Source of the DNA: an uncultured Odoribacter sp.
GTDB lineage: Bacteria; Bacteroidota; Bacteroidia; Bacteroidales; Marinifilaceae
Assembly: GCA_900541415.1 (NCBI GenBank)
Contig: UQJP01000002.1
Span: 113,481-177,480, forward strand
Direction: 5' to 3'
Length of the DNA: 64,000 nucleotides
The number at the start of each line of letters is the position of its first letter. The first letter of the stretch is position 1. Positions 53,486-62,173 of the stretch are shown piece after piece. The notes under the pieces are model-generated. The model did not search any database. It was not told the origin of the DNA and was given only the letters and a program-made list of their open reading frames with translations. A program made the translations under genes and the position numbers.

Positions 53486-53504
53486 GTGTGGAATTTTTCC
53501 ACAC
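53486..53504. promoter_or_regulatory. 19-bp palindrome, upstream copy
   Basis: GTGTGG followed by AATTTTTCCACAC: two 8-bp arms (GTGTGGAA / TTCCACAC) around TTT. It is identical to the copy at 53528-53546. The architecture fits a dimeric regulator's site. It could alternatively be a hairpin in RNA, but there is no T-run after it. Confidence 0.6.
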
Positions 53505-53527
53505 TAATTTGGGGAGATGTTGGGGAA

Positions 53528-53546
53528 GTGTGGAATTTTTCCACAC
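53528..53546. promoter_or_regulatory. 19-bp palindrome, downstream copy
   Basis: Same 19 bases as 53486-53504, with arms extended by two bases (AAGTGTGG ... CCACACTT). Centre-to-centre distance to the first copy is 42 bp, four helical turns, so two dimers would lie on the same DNA face about 175-235 bp before gcvP. Confidence 0.6.
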
Positions 53547-53721
53547 TTTACGTTAAAAAATGAGAAGGCCGATCGGTTGGAAGGTGTGCCAAAACCTGTT
53601 TCTTCTGCGAGAAAGTTTCCTAAACTTTGTTTGTGGCTATGGGAATAATCTTTAATTTTACAGGCATCAAAACCTAAAAACGTTTTTTTATACGGAATTA
53701 CTTAATTATAATAATAAAACA

Positions 53722-56610
53722 ATGGCAACAGAACAATTTTTATGGCGGCATGTGGGACCACGGCCGGAAGATATTGAGGAGATGCTGGGAGTTATCGGGG
53801 TGAAATCGGTGGACGAACTGATCGGGCAGACCGTACCTGAATCAATACGATTGAAAAAAGTGCTGGATTTACCGACTCCTTTGACCGAGTCCGAATTTTT
53901 GGCACGGATCAAAGCAGTTGCTTCAAAAAATAAGGTTTACCGTTCGTTTATCGGGCAGGGATACTATGATACAATTTCTCCGGCGGTGATTATCCGCAAT
54001 ATTCTTCAGAATCCGGCTTGGTATACATCCTATACTCCCTATCAGGCAGAAGTGTCGCAGGGACGTTTGGAGGCTTTGCTGAACTTTCAGACGATGATCG
54101 TGGAACTGACCGGGATGGAGCTGACCAATTGTTCGTTGCTGGACGAAGCTACGGCGGCTGCGGAAGCGATGCAGATGATGTATGCACTGAGAAGTAAGGA
54201 GATGAAGAAGGCCGGAGCCAATAAATTGTTTGTCGATAATAAGGTTTTCGCCCAGACCAAAGATGTGCTGATCACCCGTTCGGCTCCTCAGGGAATAGAT
54301 TTGCTGTTCGGTGATTACGATACGTTCGAGTTTACTCCTGAAGTATTCGGTGTCCTGATCCAATATCCTGCTTCTAACGGTGAAGTGCGTGACTATACCG
54401 AATTTACCGAGAAGGTGCACGCTAACGGAAGTTTGGTGGCTGTGGCTGCCGACCTGATGAGCCTGGTGTTGCTGACTCCTCCGGGACAATGGGGAGCCGA
54501 TATTGTGCTGGGTACGACGCAGCGTTTCGGTATTCCGATGGCTTACGGAGGGCCTCATGCCGCTTATCTGGCTACCCGTGAAGAATACAAGCGGAACATT
54601 CCGGGACGTATTATCGGTGTGACCGTGGACGCACAGGGAAACCATGCTTTACGTCTGGCTTTACAGACCCGTGAGCAGCATATTAAACGGGAGAAGGCTT
54701 CTTCCAATATCTGTACGGCGAAAGCGCTCAATGCTACAATGGCGGGTTTCTATGCCGCTTATCACGGCAAAGAAGGGCTGGAGCGGATTGCGCGGCACAT
54801 TCATTCCGCTGCTGTTATTCTGGCTCAGGAAATTCAAAAATACGGTTATAAGCTGAAAGTGGAGAAATTTTTCGATACGGTTAGTTTCGAATTGCCGAAA
54901 GGAGTAACACAGGAAGCTATCCGTGATCTGGCTACCGAAAAAGAGATGAATTTCTATTATTGTGATTGTTGCTGTGGGACAGTACGTATTTCTACGGATG
55001 AAAAAATCAATGAGGAGGAAATCAATACCATTATTGGAATTTTCGCACAAGCCGCCGGAAAAACAGCCGAACAGGTAGAGTTTTTGGACGACCGTACCGT
55101 ACTCGATCCGGAAATGATCCGCGAAGACGATTATATGCAGCAGCCTGTGTTCAATCTTTATCGTTCGGAAACGGCTATGATGCGTTATATGAAGAATCTG
55201 GAACGCCGTGATATTTCGCTGGCAACTTCTATGATTTCGTTAGGGTCTTGCACGATGAAGCTGAACGCTGCTGTGGAAATGCTGCCTATTACATGGCCGG
55301 AACTCGGTGGTATGCATCCGTTTGTCCCTGCCAGCCAGGCCGAAGGTTTCCGCCAAATGATCGAAGAAACGGAAAAAATGCTCGAAACGGTGACCGGATT
55401 CGCCGGGTGCAGCCTGATGCCTAATTCCGGAGCTGCCGGAGAGTATGCCGCATTGATGGTGATTCGCCAGTACCATATTTCCAGAGGCGAGGCACACCGG
55501 AATGTGATCCTGATTCCGGCTTCGGCTCACGGAACAAATCCGGCTTCCAGCACAATGGCAGGCCTGAATATCATTGTCACGGCTACGGATGCCGCCGGGA
55601 ATATCGATGTGGAGGATTTCCGTGCGAAAGCGATTGCCCATAAAGACAACCTTTTTGGAACGATGATTACTTATCCGTCCACTCACGGTATTTTTGAGGA
55701 ATCGATCCGCGAGTTGGTGCAGATTGTGCATGAAAACGGCGGACAGGTGTTTATGGATGGTGCCAATATGAACGGACAATGCGGTTTGACCAGTCCGGGC
55801 GAGATCGGTGCCGATGCCTGCCACCTGAATTTACATAAGACTTTCGCTATGCCTCACGGCGGTGGCGGTCCCGGTGTAGGCCCGATTTGTGTGGCTAAGC
55901 ACCTGGTTGAATTTCTGCCTTCGCACACAATGGTGAAGACCGGAGGTGAAAAGGGTATTCACGCTGTGGCTGCCGCTCCTTACGGATCGGTGGGTATGTT
56001 ACCTGTTACTTATGGTTATCTGTTGATGCTGGGTGGGGAAGGACTTACCACGGTGACGAAGATGGCGATCCTGAATGCCAATTATCTGGCTTCCTCTTTT
56101 GAGAAACTCGGATTTAAGATTCTCTATAAAGGTAGCAAGGGACGTGTGGGACATGAAATGATTTGGGATTGTAACCAATTCAGTAAAGAGTATGGCATTA
56201 CCGAGCTGGATATTGCCAAACGCTTGATGGATTTCGGTTTCCATGCTCCTACGCTTTCTTTCCCGGTACACGGAACATTGATGGTGGAGCCTACCGAGAG
56301 CGAACCGAAAGAAGAGCTCGACCGCTTTATCGAGGCCTTGAAGACGATCCGGGAGGAAATGATCGAGGTGGGAGAAGGAAAGGCCGATAAAACGGATAAT
56401 GTGTTGAAAAATGCACCGCATACCCATAAAGTGCTGACCGCTGATGAATGGACTCATGCGTATCCGCGCAGCAAGGCGGCTTATCCGCTTGCCTGGGTGG
56501 CAGAAAATAAATTCTGGCCGCATGTGGGAAGGGTAGACGATGGTTACGGCGATCGTAATCTGATGTGTACCTGCGATCCGCTTTACGATTATGTGAACGA
56601 CGAGAATTAA
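53722..56610 (+). CDS. gcvP: Glycine dehydrogenase (decarboxylating), P-protein
   Basis: 962 residues, the fused full-length form with two homologous halves. The PLP lysine is in LNLHKTFAMPHGGGGPG at about residue 706, preceded by GGQVFMDGANMNGQCG. The N-terminal half has FIGQGYYDTISPAVIIRNIL and NPAWYTSYTPYQAEVSQGRL. With GcvT, GcvH and Lpd it splits glycine to CO2, ammonia and methylene-tetrahydrofolate. gcvT and gcvH are not adjacent. A terminator follows. Confidence 0.97.
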   Translation: MATEQFLWRHVGPRPEDIEEMLGVIGVKSVDELIGQTVPESIRLKKVLDLPTPLTESEFLARIKAVASKNKVYRSFIGQGYYDTISPAVIIRNILQNPAWYTSYTPYQAEVSQGRLEALLNFQTMIVELTGMELTNCSLLDEATAAAEAMQMMYALRSKEMKKAGANKLFVDNKVFAQTKDVLITRSAPQGIDLLFGDYDTFEFTPEVFGVLIQYPASNGEVRDYTEFTEKVHANGSLVAVAADLMSLVLLTPPGQWGADIVLGTTQRFGIPMAYGGPHAAYLATREEYKRNIPGRIIGVTVDAQGNHALRLALQTREQHIKREKASSNICTAKALNATMAGFYAAYHGKEGLERIARHIHSAAVILAQEIQKYGYKLKVEKFFDTVSFELPKGVTQEAIRDLATEKEMNFYYCDCCCGTVRISTDEKINEEEINTIIGIFAQAAGKTAEQVEFLDDRTVLDPEMIREDDYMQQPVFNLYRSETAMMRYMKNLERRDISLATSMISLGSCTMKLNAAVEMLPITWPELGGMHPFVPASQAEGFRQMIEETEKMLETVTGFAGCSLMPNSGAAGEYAALMVIRQYHISRGEAHRNVILIPASAHGTNPASSTMAGLNIIVTATDAAGNIDVEDFRAKAIAHKDNLFGTMITYPSTHGIFEESIRELVQIVHENGGQVFMDGANMNGQCGLTSPGEIGADACHLNLHKTFAMPHGGGGPGVGPICVAKHLVEFLPSHTMVKTGGEKGIHAVAAAPYGSVGMLPVTYGYLLMLGGEGLTTVTKMAILNANYLASSFEKLGFKILYKGSKGRVGHEMIWDCNQFSKEYGITELDIAKRLMDFGFHAPTLSFPVHGTLMVEPTESEPKEELDRFIEALKTIREEMIEVGEGKADKTDNVLKNAPHTHKVLTADEWTHAYPRSKAAYPLAWVAENKFWPHVGRVDDGYGDRNLMCTCDPLYDYVNDEN

Positions 56611-56634
56611 TCTGAACGATGAGGATTAAAATAG

Positions 56635-56665
56635 AAAATCCGGCTGTTAACCAGCCGGATTTTTT
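56635..56665. terminator. Bidirectional terminator between gcvP and the convergent gene
   Basis: AAAATCCGGCTG (56635-56646; A/T base, G/C core) pairs perfectly with CAGCCGGATTTT (56652-56663) around TTAAC. T-runs flank it in both directions, serving gcvP and the minus-strand gene ending at 56664. Confidence 0.92.
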
Positions 56666-57611
56666 ATTTACCGTTTGATTCGATCAGGGCCCTGAGCGGT
56701 GTCTTTTTTACCAAATCGAGGGAAGTTTGCAGAAATTCTTTTTCCCGGATAACCGGACTGATGCTGACAATGATTTTGTCTTTATCGGTTTTTACATCCG
56801 CACAATTAGGAGCTGATGCAAGTCCCTGCGTTTCTCGGCGGGCTGAAGCTCCCCTATACGCCGGTTCTTTTCCGTTTATGCGAGGATAGCTGAAGGTTAC
56901 CGTTACTTCGGGGATGTCGGAATTGCCTCCGTATATTTCTACGAAAGCGGCATGGCGATCCCAAAAGACAAAATCTTTTCCTTCGAATAACAACCGTCCT
57001 ATTTTCCATTCGGATTTATCCTGATGTGATTTGATGTTCAGGGAAAACCAAGTGTGGGGCGCATTTTTGAAATTGATGGTTTCTTCTTTTATCAGCGAGA
57101 AGGTGTACGACCCGGCATTCCAGGCGTATGGGCGCCTGACGCTGCAAAATTCCCCTTCATAGCCATTGCTTTCACAAAATCCGCCGGGGAACATATCCAC
57201 ATAGTCGAGTCCGATCGGTTGGTGGTCTTTGCTCCAGCGTGAAAAAATACCTCCTCTTCCTCCGCGGACAATTTTCCGGGAATCTTTGCTTGTCCAGCCG
57301 CCTGTGTGGGTTTGTAAACCTCCGTAACAGTTGATTCCGCTCAATTGGGCAAGTCCCAGCGGAGCAATATAAAGATTTACATCATCCGGGACGTTTTTAT
57401 CGATATGGATGTCGATGTCCAGGCGTTGAAAATCTTTTGTAGAATATTGGAAATACCACCAAATGTCCATTAAATGCCAGGGGGATGGAGGAAGTGTTAC
57501 TCCCTTTTTGTCTGCATCTTGCTGGATTTTGGTCACCTTTTGAGCTTTTAAAGGGGAATAAAGAAATATTGCCGCCATGAAAAAGGCGGTTAAAATGAAT
57601 CCATTTTTCAT
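56664..57611 (-). CDS. Secreted protein of unknown function (possibly DUF3472-like)
   Basis: 315 residues with a signal peptide (AAIFLYSPLKAQ). The mature part is rich in aromatic residues and beta-strands: SPWHLMDIWWYFQYS, INCYGGLQTHTGG, GGRGGIFSRWSKD and VRRPYAWNAGSYTFSL. The alternation of a GG-L-Q-T element, a GGxFSxW element and a YxWxxGxxYxF element recalls DUF3472 carbohydrate-associated proteins, but I cannot confirm the family. It is alone on the minus strand; the next gene upstream (rsmD) ends 11 bp before it, so they may share a transcript. Confidence 0.6.
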   Translation of the reverse strand: MKNGFILTAFFMAAIFLYSPLKAQKVTKIQQDADKKGVTLPPSPWHLMDIWWYFQYSTKDFQRLDIDIHIDKNVPDDVNLYIAPLGLAQLSGINCYGGLQTHTGGWTSKDSRKIVRGGRGGIFSRWSKDHQPIGLDYVDMFPGGFCESNGYEGEFCSVRRPYAWNAGSYTFSLIKEETINFKNAPHTWFSLNIKSHQDKSEWKIGRLLFEGKDFVFWDRHAAFVEIYGGNSDIPEVTVTFSYPRINGKEPAYRGASARRETQGLASAPNCADVKTDKDKIIVSISPVIREKEFLQTSLDLVKKTPLRALIESNGK

Positions 57612-57622
57612 ATTTGTCGGTT

Positions 57623-58162
57623 TTAGTTGTAGCGGAATATGGAAAAATTCACGCTTCCATATTGTCTGTGTTCAGAAAAATAGGGGAGATGTGAATAATC
57701 TACGGATGCCGGGTGTTCCACGACAGCCAATCCTTTTTCGTCCAATAATTCGTTGTCGAAAATGGCAGCCGGCACGTCGGCAATTTTGTCGAGATTGTAG
57801 GGAGGGTCTGCAAAAATAAGGTCGAACTTTTGTCCTTTCAGTTTTTTACAGGCGATGAATACATCGGTCTTGTATATTTTTATGTTCTTGAAATTCAGTT
57901 CCTGAGCTACACGTTTAATGAAAGCGTAGTGCTTGAAGTTTTGTTCCACGGCGATAATTTCAGCCGCACCCCGTGAGGCAAATTCATAGCTGATGCTGCC
58001 CGTGCCTGAAAACAGGTCCAATACTTTCGTTCCTTCTATGTCGATGTAGTTGCTCAACACATTGAACAGATTCTCTTTGGCAAAATCGGTTGTGGGGCGG
58101 GCACTGAAATTCTTATCCGGAATGATTTGCCTGCCTTTGTGTGTACCGCTGATTATTCGCAT
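57623..58162 (-). CDS. rsmD: 16S rRNA (guanine966-N2)-methyltransferase
   Basis: 179 residues, family length. MRIISGTHKGRQI start, RPTTDFAKENLFNVL, motif I VLDLFSGTGSISYEFASRGA, catalytic ADPPY in LIFADPPYNLDKI. It methylates G966 of 16S rRNA in the 30S subunit. The start overlaps the end of the DUF3822 gene by ten bases, so translation is coupled. Confidence 0.95.
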   Translation of the reverse strand: MRIISGTHKGRQIIPDKNFSARPTTDFAKENLFNVLSNYIDIEGTKVLDLFSGTGSISYEFASRGAAEIIAVEQNFKHYAFIKRVAQELNFKNIKIYKTDVFIACKKLKGQKFDLIFADPPYNLDKIADVPAAIFDNELLDEKGLAVVEHPASVDYSHLPYFSEHRQYGSVNFSIFRYN

Positions 58163-58992
58163 TTGTGCATACTTAACAGGTGAATAAAACAGGAGGTATT
58201 CAGTTCATGCTGTTTCACGAGCAAGGACAGCGGAGGATAGTCTGCAATGGTGATATTGGGGATATACTGGCCGATTTTATCCCGGAATGTCGGATCGTTC
58301 ACCAGATTCCCGGATAAGGTCGTTTGCAGATTTTCTTTCGAAACATTACATTGTTTCATACAGTTCAGGGCATAATAGATAATGTCGGGCACAGAACCGT
58401 AGGTGAAAGAATTGAAGAGCAACACTTCGTTACTCCGGGTAAGTAAAAGGTCGAAGTATTGATCGTGTATGTCGATAAATAGGTGGTTCGTGTTGAACAG
58501 GATGTTCGACAGCGAGTTCACGATAAACGGATAGGCACTGTTTACAATGCACAAGGATTGGTAGCGGGTGGAGAGAAAGTTTACAAAATTCCGGGGAAGT
58601 GCTTCCACGATGTAGCTTTCCATGATTTTGATCTTCCGGTAGAGCAGGGTGTCGTTCTTTTCCGGTTGAAGGCATACCCTGTACATGTCGGTGAGATATT
58701 CTTTACTGAATGCGTGGGCCGGCAGTAATATTTTTTCCTTGTTGCAGGGAAGGATATAAACTTTTTTGTATTTTAAATTTAGCACCTCTTCATCAACGAT
58801 GATTTTCTTTACTTTGGCAATAACGGCATCTTTGGTGTCGAGGCTGAAAGGCTGGTAGAAGAATACCAGCAATTTGTTGTTATGGTCGTGGATGCAAAAC
58901 GAAAGTCCATCCGTTGAATAACGGATGGACAAAATATACTGTGTTGAGTTTTCTTTTACGAAAGTATGGTCAATATAGTAGACGCTTTGCAT
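58153..58992 (-). CDS. DUF3822 family protein
   Basis: 279 residues, no signal peptide. A fold of the actin/Hsp70-like ATPase type has been suggested for DUF3822, with two related halves; visible elements include VNSLSNILFNTNHLFIDIHD and FDLLLTRSNEVLLFNSFTYG, which has the ring of a phosphate-loop strand. The gene pairs with rsmD in many Bacteroidota. Function unknown. It lies six bases after the next unknown gene. Confidence 0.8.
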   Translation of the reverse strand: MQSVYYIDHTFVKENSTQYILSIRYSTDGLSFCIHDHNNKLLVFFYQPFSLDTKDAVIAKVKKIIVDEEVLNLKYKKVYILPCNKEKILLPAHAFSKEYLTDMYRVCLQPEKNDTLLYRKIKIMESYIVEALPRNFVNFLSTRYQSLCIVNSAYPFIVNSLSNILFNTNHLFIDIHDQYFDLLLTRSNEVLLFNSFTYGSVPDIIYYALNCMKQCNVSKENLQTTLSGNLVNDPTFRDKIGQYIPNITIADYPPLSLLVKQHELNTSCFIHLLSMHKCE

Positions 58993-58998
58993 TTCTTT

Positions 58999-59673
58999 TT
59001 ATTGCCAGTTACCTACGTTATTATTTGCTTCCTGTAAATCGCCGACTTTCAATCCGGGATATTTGTTCAGACGCTTGGCTTCGCCGTTGTCCTGCAATAC
59101 ATATTCATGATATTCTTCGGGAAGGTTTTCAAAAATAATCATGTTGGAAACACGAGCTTCGAAAACAGGCACTTCGATACCCGAATCCGTGTAGATAACG
59201 TTGGTCCCCATTTGGAACTGATGCTGCCTTTTGGTGAAAGGCACGTATCTGATGTCGTCGATAGAGTAATCAAGCAGAAAGTCTTCCCTTTTTTCTTTGG
59301 AAGCGTTTTTCAAACTGGTAAGTGTGTTTACTTTTGTGGTATCTCTCAAGATTAACCCTTCTTTGATAGCCTGTGCTTCTGTCATTCCGGCTTCGATCTG
59401 TTCGTCGGTCAGAGAACCGATAGAACGAACAACTTTTACTGAGTCATATTTAACGAAGTTAATCAGGGTGTCGAAACTTGCCGTATATCTGCCGTATACA
59501 CTTTTAAAAGCTTCCTGTGCGGTACGAATGTCTTTCAGGCGCTGAATCGTTTTGTCGTATCTTTGTTTTTTAATCTCTGTGAATTTCAAAGGTGTGTCGA
59601 TACTTTTGTAGCATTGATAACCCAGGAAAATGATTAATCCGGCAAGAAGAATCTGAATAATGAGCTTTTTCAT
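58999..59673 (-). CDS. Conserved membrane-anchored protein of unknown function
   Basis: 224 residues. An N-terminal signal anchor (about 4-20, LIIQILLAGLIIFLGYQCY) is followed by a helical stretch YDKTIQRLKDIRTAQEAFKS and YGRYTASFDTLINFVKYDSV. Helix, then RxAQxAYKxxxGxYxxxFDxLxxF, is reminiscent of pilin/pseudopilin-like proteins, although no prepilin peptidase site is seen. The first gene of the DUF3822-rsmD run. No function is known to me. Confidence 0.65.
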   Translation of the reverse strand: MKKLIIQILLAGLIIFLGYQCYKSIDTPLKFTEIKKQRYDKTIQRLKDIRTAQEAFKSVYGRYTASFDTLINFVKYDSVKVVRSIGSLTDEQIEAGMTEAQAIKEGLILRDTTKVNTLTSLKNASKEKREDFLLDYSIDDIRYVPFTKRQHQFQMGTNVIYTDSGIEVPVFEARVSNMIIFENLPEEYHEYVLQDNGEAKRLNKYPGLKVGDLQEANNNVGNWQ

Positions 59674-59720
59674 ATTTAAATTTATTTTATATGATATTAA
59701 TGCATAAACTATATACCGTT

Positions 59721-59751
59721 TTTAACGGTTGGCGTTAATTTATTATCTTTA
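59721..59751 (+). promoter_or_regulatory. Possible promoter of the helicase gene
   Basis: TTTA (59721-59724), 19 nt, TATCTTTA (59744-59751): each box is one base off consensus. On the other strand TAAATTTG (59809-59802) is a full -7 match that could serve the minus-strand run starting at 59673. Confidence 0.4.
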
Positions 59752-59852
59752 CGCACAATTTCAAACGTTACAAACGAGATAATAAACTCCAATAGTGCTC
59801 GCAAATTTAGGAAAAAATTTAGATTATAGGCATTTTCCACAATTAAATTTCA

Positions 59853-61268
59853 ATGATTCAAAAACATTTTGAAGAGATTATTCAGAAAAAGTTCGGTTAC
59901 GATTTTTCCCCGACGCAAAAAACGGCGGTAGAAAATTTTATCCGCTTTTTTCTTGACCGGGAGGAAGAGGGGCTGTTTCTGCTGAGGGGATTTGCAGGAA
60001 CCGGTAAGACTTCGTTGGTTGCTGCGATCGTGAATGCCTTGTCCGAACTGGACTACAAGGTGGTGTTGCTGGCCCCGACAGGGCGTGCGGCGAAGGTGTT
60101 CGCCGGATATTCCGGACATGCGACATATACGATTCATAAGAAAATCTATCGGCAAAAATCTGCGGCGGATGGGGAAGGGATTTTTAACCTGGGATTTAAT
60201 GGGGTGGCGGATACCCTGTTTTTGGTGGATGAGGCTTCGATGATTTCCAACTCTGGCGAAGACAGTAATTTCGGGACGGGGTGTTTGCTTGACGATCTGA
60301 TGCAGTATGTGTATAACGGGCGGAATAACCGTTTGGTTTTAATCGGCGATGTGGCCCAGTTGCCTCCTGTGGGGCTGGACATCAGTCCGGCATTGGACAA
60401 GGGCGAATTGGAGGCTTCTTATTATATGGGGGTGACGGAGGTGAATTTAACCGATATTATGCGGCAGGCCGAGGAATCGGGCATTTTGTATAACGCTACC
60501 GTTATCCGGGGGATGATCGGGCAAAACGGAGGGGATTTAGCCTTGAGAGTGGGTGGCTTTCCGGATGTGTTCCGGATTGGCGGGGGAGAATTGCTCGAGG
60601 AGATCGATTCCTGTTACGGGAAATACGGGGAGGAGGAAACGATCGTGATTTGCCGTTCCAATAAGCGGGCGAATCGTTTTAACGAGGGAATACGCCGCAC
60701 GATCTTGTATCGGGAAGAGGATTTTAGCAGCGGTGACCGGATTATGATTGTAAAGAATAATTATTTCTGGGGAGCCGATTACGATAAAATCGATTTTATT
60801 GCCAATGGGGATATTGCTACGGTGAGGCGTGCCGGAAGGCGTGAGGAACTGTACGGGCTGCATTTTGTGCGTGCCGATCTGAAAATCGACGGGTATGAGG
60901 AGGAGTTGTCCGCCTGGGTGATTCTCGATACATTGCTTTCGGATTATCCGGCTTTGACGTATGAGCAGAGCAGGGATTTATATCGCCGGGTGGAGGCGGA
61001 TTATGCCGACGTGCCTTTGAAGCGGAAACGCTTTGAAAAGGTACGGACGAACGAATATTACAATGCTTTGCAGGTGAAGTTCGCTTATGCTGTGACTTGC
61101 CATAAGGCACAGGGCGGACAGTGGGATGCTGTGTTTATCGATCAGGGCTGGCTGCCGGACGATATGCCGGGCGATGAGTATTGGCGCTGGCTCTACACGG
61201 CAGTGACACGTGCCCGCAAAAGGCTTTATTTCATTAATTTCAAGGAAGAGTTTTTTCTGGAGGAATAA
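59853..61268 (+). CDS. RecD2/AAA-type ATP-dependent DNA helicase
   Basis: 471 residues, superfamily 1B. Walker A LLRGFAGTGKTSLVAAIVN, motif II LVDEASMIS, motif III GDVAQLPPVGLD, the UvrD_C_2 region with YAVTCHKAQGGQWDAVFIDQ, and motif VI YTAVTRARKRLYFI. It lacks the long N-terminal domain of RecD2 (usual size near 720 residues), as usual for the short Bacteroidota form. A role in recombination or repair is inferred. The start is the ATG at 59853 (MIQKHFEEIIQKKFGYDFSP). Confidence 0.9.
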   Translation: MIQKHFEEIIQKKFGYDFSPTQKTAVENFIRFFLDREEEGLFLLRGFAGTGKTSLVAAIVNALSELDYKVVLLAPTGRAAKVFAGYSGHATYTIHKKIYRQKSAADGEGIFNLGFNGVADTLFLVDEASMISNSGEDSNFGTGCLLDDLMQYVYNGRNNRLVLIGDVAQLPPVGLDISPALDKGELEASYYMGVTEVNLTDIMRQAEESGILYNATVIRGMIGQNGGDLALRVGGFPDVFRIGGGELLEEIDSCYGKYGEEETIVICRSNKRANRFNEGIRRTILYREEDFSSGDRIMIVKNNYFWGADYDKIDFIANGDIATVRRAGRREELYGLHFVRADLKIDGYEEELSAWVILDTLLSDYPALTYEQSRDLYRRVEADYADVPLKRKRFEKVRTNEYYNALQVKFAYAVTCHKAQGGQWDAVFIDQGWLPDDMPGDEYWRWLYTAVTRARKRLYFINFKEEFFLEE

Positions 61269-61354
61269 ATGTCCGTTTTTTCGTAAAGAATAAACAGAGG
61301 AAAGGACGAAGGGAAAGAGGGTAGCAGGTAGAATAGGAATGTAAGCAGGTTTCG

Positions 61355-62077
61355 ATGATGAAGTTTTTGAAAAATATATTCCGCTGGGTTGTGCGGATCG
61401 TGCTTGTTTTATGGCTGCTTAGCGTGGTTGCGGTGGTGGTATACCGTTTTGCTCCGGTGTATGTCACGCCGTTGATGTTGTCGCGTACGCTAAATCAATT
61501 GTGGGAAGGGGAAAAAGTTGTCTGGAAGCACGATTGGGTGCCTTTAAAGGATATTTCTCCTAATCTGGTGAGGGCGGTGGTCGCTTCCGAAGATAATCTT
61601 TTTATGCAGCACCACGGTTTTGATATGCAACAGATTCGCAAGGCTATTGAAGAGGCTGAAAAGGGAAAGCGGCAGCGTGGAGCCAGCACCATATCGCAAC
61701 AGACGGCTAAGAATGTATTTTTGTTACCTACCCATTCTTATGTGCGGAAAGGGCTTGAGGCCTATTTCACCTTATTGATCGAATGGATTTGGGGAAAGGA
61801 AAGAATTATGGAGGTTTATCTCAATTCCATTGAAATGGGAAAGGGAATTTATGGTGCGGAAGCGGTGGCGCGTGCCCATTTTTCGAAACCGGCCTCCGGG
61901 CTGACGGCTTCCGAGGCAGCTTTGATTGCGGCTACTTTACCGAATCCCCGCCGTTTCAATTCGGCAAAGCCTTCGCTTTATATACAAAAACGGCAAATGG
62001 CTATTTTGGATTTAATGGAGAAGATCGGGGTGGTGGATTTGAAAGCCCGTCCCAAACGGGAAAAGCAGAAGAAATAA
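61355..62077 (+). CDS. mtgA: Monofunctional peptidoglycan glycosyltransferase
   Basis: 240 residues. One N-terminal membrane helix (about 13-33), then a family 51 glycosyltransferase domain. The first catalytic Glu is near residue 80 in VASEDNLFMQHHGFD; GASTISQQTAKNVFL and IMEVYLNSIEMGKGIYGAEA are also present. It polymerises lipid II into glycan strands without making cross-links. No transpeptidase domain. It lies about 85 bp after the helicase gene, on the same strand. Confidence 0.95.
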   Translation: MMKFLKNIFRWVVRIVLVLWLLSVVAVVVYRFAPVYVTPLMLSRTLNQLWEGEKVVWKHDWVPLKDISPNLVRAVVASEDNLFMQHHGFDMQQIRKAIEEAEKGKRQRGASTISQQTAKNVFLLPTHSYVRKGLEAYFTLLIEWIWGKERIMEVYLNSIEMGKGIYGAEAVARAHFSKPASGLTASEAALIAATLPNPRRFNSAKPSLYIQKRQMAILDLMEKIGVVDLKARPKREKQKK

Positions 62078-62173
62078 AAGTTTGTAGCTTGTGCCGTTTT
62101 TGGGAGCTGCCATCTTGGTTTGTATTGAAAATAGACGTACAATAGCACAAGTACAAGACTTTTATAACTATCT

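Larger units (their letters stand above)
53240..53721. other. Intergenic region upstream of gcvP
   Basis: A 480-bp A/T-rich gap with no supported gene. Apart from two palindromes listed separately, it contains a candidate promoter zone near 53640-53700 (TAATTTTA-like) but no exact TAnnTTTG box, and no glycine-riboswitch-like fold that I can recognise. Confidence 0.35.

Noticed and set aside
53240..53721. Glycine riboswitch before gcvP
   Set aside because: No tandem aptamer-like G/C pattern could be found; the twin palindromes are DNA-like sites and too far upstream of the start to be an aptamer fold.
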